Shown: positions 28,471 through 32,154 of the stretch, piece by piece
How the letters are laid out: each line of letters starts with the position of its first letter
How positions within the stretch are numbered: the first letter of the stretch is position 1
Source: a virus
DNA length: 32,154 bases
Direction: 5' to 3' (one strand)
IMG/VR virus record: IMGVR_UViG_3300048672_000375
Location: 1 to 32,154 of that record
Notes under the pieces: generated by a model
The model's input: only the letters and a program-made list of their open reading frames with translations
Database searches by the model: none
What the model was told of the DNA's origin: nothing
Translations under genes and position numbers: made by a program

Positions 28471-29153
28471 AAATAATAATCAACAAAAAAGAAAACTACA
28501 ATTTAAGGATTGATTTTGAAAATTTAACTTTTGGTGAGTTTTTAGAGCTGCGAAAGCTAAACAATACCGAAAACAGAACAATAGGTCAATTATCAATTTT
28601 AGCGAAGATGCCAATAGAATTAGCGCAAAAGCTAAATGAATATAAGATTGAACAGTTAAAGCCTTTTTTAGAGTTCCTACAAGATACTGAAACAATCAAA
28701 TGCAAGCCATTGAGCGAAGAAATAACTGATATTAAAGTAGGCAATGAAACATGGCATAAGATTGAGCAAGTAAAGATGCTTTTAAAAGACGTTGAGCCGA
28801 TGGACGTGGCCGATAAAATAGTTTCAATATACCTACCAATTGATATAAAAACAATGTTAATGCCAGAAGCTATATCTATTGTAAATTATTTTTTTACTGA
28901 AATAAAAGAATTTTTTGCTAAATTTGTAAGGCTGAATGATTATAAGCCTGATAATGATGAGTTAATGGCTGGTGTTAAGCAATTAGATTACTTAGGTTAT
29001 GTGAACACTTTAGATGCTTTAGCACAAGGTAACTTACTTAATTATGATGGTATTTTAAATACTAATGCTGATACTGTATATACTAAGTTATTAAAGGACT
29101 TTGAAACTAGTGAATTTGGCAAAAGATTAAACAAATTAAAGGCGAATAAATGA
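28464..29153 (+). CDS. Putative tail assembly protein (229 aa)
   Basis: Overlaps the terminase end by 7 nt. The N-terminus (KENYNLRIDFENLTFGEFLELRKL) resembles tail assembly chaperone-like proteins in which a strand precedes LTxxEF/LELRKL helices; the rest is helical and acidic. It precedes genes for tail completion. No catalytic motif is present. Chaperone activity is a low-confidence inference. Confidence 0.5.
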   Translation: MVKIIINKKENYNLRIDFENLTFGEFLELRKLNNTENRTIGQLSILAKMPIELAQKLNEYKIEQLKPFLEFLQDTETIKCKPLSEEITDIKVGNETWHKIEQVKMLLKDVEPMDVADKIVSIYLPIDIKTMLMPEAISIVNYFFTEIKEFFAKFVRLNDYKPDNDELMAGVKQLDYLGYVNTLDALAQGNLLNYDGILNTNADTVYTKLLKDFETSEFGKRLNKLKANK

Positions 29154-29569
29154 CATACGAACAAACCATTGAACTTTTAAGAACTACGGCCGAAAGTGTC
29201 GCACCTACTGGAACTTTTGTTTTTGGGAAAAAAGCTGATGCAAGTTTGATAAGTCAAACAACTGCATTTCCTTTAATTTGGCTTGCACCATTTAGAGAAC
29301 AAACCGACCGATTAAAAGGCAATATAAGTAGGTCAATTGTACTTGTGTTCTTGTCCCAAGATACCACTAACTACACCGAAGCTGATAGGGAAAATTTAAT
29401 TCAAGACGCTTGGCAACTAAAAGAGGATTACATGATTGCTTTAAACAACACAATACCAAAAGTAGCAGCATATTTAAACGAAATTGCAACTCCTGAGTTT
29501 ATGCAGTTGAGCGGTTCGGTAAGTGGGTATAGTGTTCAATTTACCTTACAATCAAAAACACCTTGTTAG
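29150..29569 (+). CDS. Putative tail completion / neck protein (139 aa)
   Basis: Contains PLIWLAPFREQTDRLKGNISRSIVLVFLSQDTTN (about 45-78) and a conserved-looking end (FMQLSGSVSGYSVQFTLQSKTPC). The mixed alpha/beta pattern fits small neck or tail-terminator proteins. Starts within the end of the previous gene. No specific motif. Confidence 0.52.
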   Translation: MTYEQTIELLRTTAESVAPTGTFVFGKKADASLISQTTAFPLIWLAPFREQTDRLKGNISRSIVLVFLSQDTTNYTEADRENLIQDAWQLKEDYMIALNNTIPKVAAYLNEIATPEFMQLSGSVSGYSVQFTLQSKTPC

Positions 29570-29572
29570 GTT

Positions 29573-29635
29573 ATGCCTACAAGTGAACAACCAACACAAG
29601 CTCCACCAATAATTCAACAATATGGCTCAAAATAA
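29573..29635 (+). CDS. Possible tiny proline-rich peptide (20 aa)
   Basis: ATG 29573 lies 3 nt after the previous stop and the 20-residue frame (MPTSEQPTQAPPIIQQYGSK) overlaps the next gene start. Spacing fits translational coupling, but the size makes chance likely. Confidence 0.28.
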   Translation: MPTSEQPTQAPPIIQQYGSK

Positions 29636-29900
29636 AATTACAAAGGACATCGAAAAAAAGTTAAGTGTTATAGCTAGTCATCTACCATTAACTACTTATG
29701 GTGTAAAAAAGCACGTTTATAAACGCTTAAATGATAAGGTAGTTGAAAGAACTACAATAGGCGAAAACTTGCATAAAGTAAACCACAAAAACCGACTTAA
29801 AACAGTTTTTAAGGATAGTGGAATTGAAGGAGTAAGGCAGTACATAAACGAGGTTAAGGAATTAACCGAAAGTAAAGTTGATATAGCAGTAAGTTTATGA
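29622..29900 (+). CDS. Small structural-region protein (92 aa)
   Basis: Basic, helical protein with NHKNRLKTVFKDSGIEGVRQYI (about 49-70), a motif I recall from small proteins near tail genes of Bacteroidota phages. Its last bases overlap the next gene. Function unknown; a minor tail or assembly factor is plausible. Confidence 0.55.
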   Translation: MAQNKITKDIEKKLSVIASHLPLTTYGVKKHVYKRLNDKVVERTTIGENLHKVNHKNRLKTVFKDSGIEGVRQYINEVKELTESKVDIAVSL

Positions 29901-30376
29901 CAATTTTTGAACAACAACTATTTGAGCAATTAGCTGAGGACTTTATAAGTCAAGCTAGGGTGGCAATTAAAACTAAACCTATTCCACGCAAAACAAAGGC
30001 GCAAGGCGAGTTTAGTTCGGTTGTCAATGCAAGTGGAAAGTTGGCTGATAGTTTACGTTCTGAAATTACTGAGGATGAAGTTAGAGTTTATGCACTTGCT
30101 TACATTGATAATTTGATTTATGGTCAAGCACCAAGCCGAGTTGAAACAAGTGTTTTTGAAATTGAAAACTGGATGATTGACAAAGGACTTGAATTCAATG
30201 CAGTATCAGTTTTAAATAATTTACAGCAATATGGAAACTCAATTTTTCAAAAGTTTCAAGGTGCAAATAGTGGGCTACTTGAAGACATTGATTTGACAAG
30301 CCACATTGAAAAAATAAAAGAGCAATTAATTTTAAAGAAAATAACCGAAATAACCAATGCCAATAACAGTAACTAG
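29897..30376 (+). CDS. Putative tail/neck protein, HK97 gp10-like (159 aa)
   Basis: Contains VVNASGKLADSLRSEITEDEVRVYALAYIDNLIYGQAPSRVE (about 42-83). The pattern of a GxLxxSI/LR turn followed by strand and Y-I-YG-x-x-P is that of gp10-like neck proteins. C-terminal half is helical. It overlaps the next gene by 20 nt. Probably part of the tail joining or completion complex (inference). Confidence 0.55.
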   Translation: MTIFEQQLFEQLAEDFISQARVAIKTKPIPRKTKAQGEFSSVVNASGKLADSLRSEITEDEVRVYALAYIDNLIYGQAPSRVETSVFEIENWMIDKGLEFNAVSVLNNLQQYGNSIFQKFQGANSGLLEDIDLTSHIEKIKEQLILKKITEITNANNSN

Positions 30377-31505
30377 CGCACCTGCTATAATTAGTTCAGT
30401 CGCTGATAATATTGAATATGAATTAACCATTAGCCCTTTAAATTCAGCTGATACCTTTATTACAGTAACTGGTTCTACTCCTTATGGATTAGTAATTTTT
30501 CAAATAACGAACGATGTTGGATATACTAGCCCTACTTTAGCAGTTGGCAAAATAATATACGTTACAACTACTGGCAATTATAGGGGTTCTCATGTTATTG
30601 TTGAAGTAATTGATGCAGTTACATGTGTAGTAAATACCTTAGTAAATGGCAGTGCAACACTTGATTATGATGTTTTTGATAACTTTAATTTAGACTTATA
30701 TGAACTACCTGATTTGTCGCTAGGTACTGCAATTGCTACTATTGCGACTTTAAAAGGAATACCAAAAAATGACAATATAAAGTATAATGTATCTGAGTCT
30801 TTAAGGGGTGTTTTAGGCGATAGTAAACGTAGTATAATGTTTGGTATAGGCCAAAGCAATATAAGTTTGTATGGTAGTAGTTGCGCAGTAAATAGCGCAT
30901 TAACATTAAGTAAAATTAACGGACTGTTTGCAACTAATTTAACAACTGTAGAAACTGCAAGCACACTTATATTTTTTAAAGGATTTAAAACCTTTGTTAG
31001 TAAAACATTAGTGGAAGATACCTTTTTAAATGTTAAAAGGCAAATAAACGACATATCAGTATTTACAATGGGTAGCACTTATTCGGGTGTTATTTTAGGA
31101 ACTCAATCTGTTGAAGTAAATGATGGGTGTTTTAAAGATGGTTTAAACATTGTTTATGTTAATCAAGCTGGTGGCCTTCGCAACTATGTTGTTTACAATG
31201 ACATTGGTATAAGTTTAGATTTTGATAATGATACTACTTTTAAAGATAGTAGTTTAAACGTTAAATCAATACAAAATCAATCGTTTAAAACATATTCAGT
31301 AAGCACCGAAAATATTAGAACTTCGCACGCTGAAACGATTGAACAAATGATTTCTTCGCCTTTTACATGGATTGAAGTTGATGGTGTTTTAAAACCTATT
31401 GTAATTGAAAAAAAATCAATCTTACTTTATCGAAGTTACAACGAAGCTATTAATTTAGCTTTTGATTTTAGACTTTCTGAAACAATTCAAAGCCAAGTTT
31501 ATTAA
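30357..31505 (+). CDS. Tail protein, beta-rich (382 aa)
   Basis: A largely beta protein with repeated strands (YELTISPLNSADTFITVTGSTPYG, YRGSHVIVEVIDAVTCVV) and a C-terminal YRSYNEAINLAFDFRLSETIQSQVY. No catalytic motif is seen. Its stop overlaps the next gene (TAATG), so it and the following junction-crossing tail protein are coupled. A role in the tail tip or baseplate region is inferred from neighbours. Confidence 0.58.
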   Translation: MPITVTSAPAIISSVADNIEYELTISPLNSADTFITVTGSTPYGLVIFQITNDVGYTSPTLAVGKIIYVTTTGNYRGSHVIVEVIDAVTCVVNTLVNGSATLDYDVFDNFNLDLYELPDLSLGTAIATIATLKGIPKNDNIKYNVSESLRGVLGDSKRSIMFGIGQSNISLYGSSCAVNSALTLSKINGLFATNLTTVETASTLIFFKGFKTFVSKTLVEDTFLNVKRQINDISVFTMGSTYSGVILGTQSVEVNDGCFKDGLNIVYVNQAGGLRNYVVYNDIGISLDFDNDTTFKDSSLNVKSIQNQSFKTYSVSTENIRTSHAETIEQMISSPFTWIEVDGVLKPIVIEKKSILLYRSYNEAINLAFDFRLSETIQSQVY

Positions 31506-32154
31506 TGAAAATAACTATAAATGATATTGAAGTTGATGCGATAGTTGATAATGACATTGCGCTGACTAAGTCAGTTAATAAAATGCAATCTTTAAGTAGT
31601 CGCAATGGCTCATTCAGTACTGAAATTGAAGCAGGATTAAGCACTAATAACCGACAATTAACAGCCAATAGTCAATCAACTGATAGTGTAACTAATTTCC
31701 CTTACTCAGTTAATTTGTGCGAAATTGAAGCGCATGGATATAATGTTATGCAAGGCTTTGCTACACTTGAGGAAACAAGCGCAAACTATAAAATAAGGGC
31801 TTTTGGTGAACTTTCAAATATCTTTGATTTAATAGGTGATGCGAAACTAAAAGAGTTAAATTTAGATTATTCTAATGGTAGCGCAATAAATCACATTTGG
31901 AATTATGCAAACGTAATAGCAAATAGAAATAACACTTGGCAAAGTGGATTTATTTATCCTAATATCAATTATGGCAAGTGGGACGACAAGCAAGTAAAGG
32001 CATATTGGGAAGACTTGTACCCTTCAATTTTTTGCAAGTATTTGTTTTTACGAATATTTCATTCAATAGGATATGCAGTAAGTGGCGAATTTTTAACAAA
32101 CGATTTATTTGAACGTGAAATTTTGCCAATGGTTAAGATACCTAGCACCCCTGA
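31505..32154 (+). CDS. Tail structural protein, N-terminal part (continues at position 1)
   Basis: Starts at ATG 31505 in overlap with the previous stop and stays open to the last base, ending two bases into a codon that position 1 completes. Residues about 158-200 contain FIYPNINYGKWDD, then DLYPSIFCKYLFLRIFHSIGYAVSG, a segment I recall from tail proteins beside tape measures in Bacteroidota phages. Together with 1-742 it gives 463 residues. Tail-tip or distal-tail role is inferred. Confidence 0.68.
   Translation, partial: MKITINDIEVDAIVDNDIALTKSVNKMQSLSSRNGSFSTEIEAGLSTNNRQLTANSQSTDSVTNFPYSVNLCEIEAHGYNVMQGFATLEETSANYKIRAFGELSNIFDLIGDAKLKELNLDYSNGSAINHIWNYANVIANRNNTWQSGFIYPNINYGKWDDKQVKAYWEDLYPSIFCKYLFLRIFHSIGYAVSGEFLTNDLFEREILPMVKIPSTP

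Noticed and set aside
1-32154. CRISPR array, tRNA genes and integrase/excisionase
   Set aside because: No regularly spaced identical repeats, no cloverleaf-like sequence and no recombinase motif noticed when reading; a dedicated scan was not possible.

Overview
This window reads as a complete or near-complete genome of a tailed bacteriophage of the phylum Bacteroidota. The DNA is AT-rich and genes are packed on the + strand, with one clear exception at 3290-3607. Starts rarely have Shine-Dalgarno sequences, while many transcription units begin with the Bacteroidota -7 box TAnnTTTG. A tape measure protein, portal, terminase and putative tail tube are present, with no visible sheath, so a siphovirus-like particle is inferred. 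The coding frame of the partial gene at the right end (31505-32154) runs exactly into the open frame at position 2, giving one 463-residue protein. The molecule is therefore probably circular or circularly permuted, about 32.2 kb. No integrase or tRNA gene was seen.

Layout: 26891-28470 packaging (small and large terminase). 28464 to the right end and on to 3259: tail genes, ending with the tape measure. 3290-3607: a lone reverse-strand lipoprotein gene with its own promoter. 3672-9213: head genes (protease/scaffold, major capsid, putative tail tube, portal, connector-like gene). 9215-10490: small beta-rich protein, fibre-like protein and an accessory. 10760-12843: lysis genes (two holin candidates, GH24 lysozyme, one-piece spanin candidate) and a tyrosine-phosphatase-like gene. 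13013-14714: small early genes. 14807-16642: ERF recombinase, its partner and a DnaA-domain-IV protein. 16638-19297: an unusual cassette-like insertion. 19315-23121: NinG, replication organiser and helicase. 23217-26887: small genes, then a ParB-like protein, a glycosyltransferase and a TET/JBP-type dioxygenase.

Two systems stand out. First, 16638-19297 holds three large imperfect inverted repeats resembling integron attC sites. They delimit three gene cassettes, two of which encode DNA methyltransferases. Each cassette begins and ends with matching inverted ends whose variable bases covary. Second, 24796-26887 encodes ParB-like, glycosyltransferase and TET/JBP dioxygenase proteins, a likely DNA base hypermodification pathway, but no cytosine-C5 methyltransferase is visible to feed it.

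Regulation: three early promoters (12959, 14754, 23165) share one layout in which two GTAWTAC boxes sit between the -33 and -7 elements. A leader RNA at 20668-20776 has two hairpins, one of them a terminator, whose loops are complementary over 10 nt. The putative tail tube gene has a +1-frame extension of about 70 codons suggesting programmed frameshifting.
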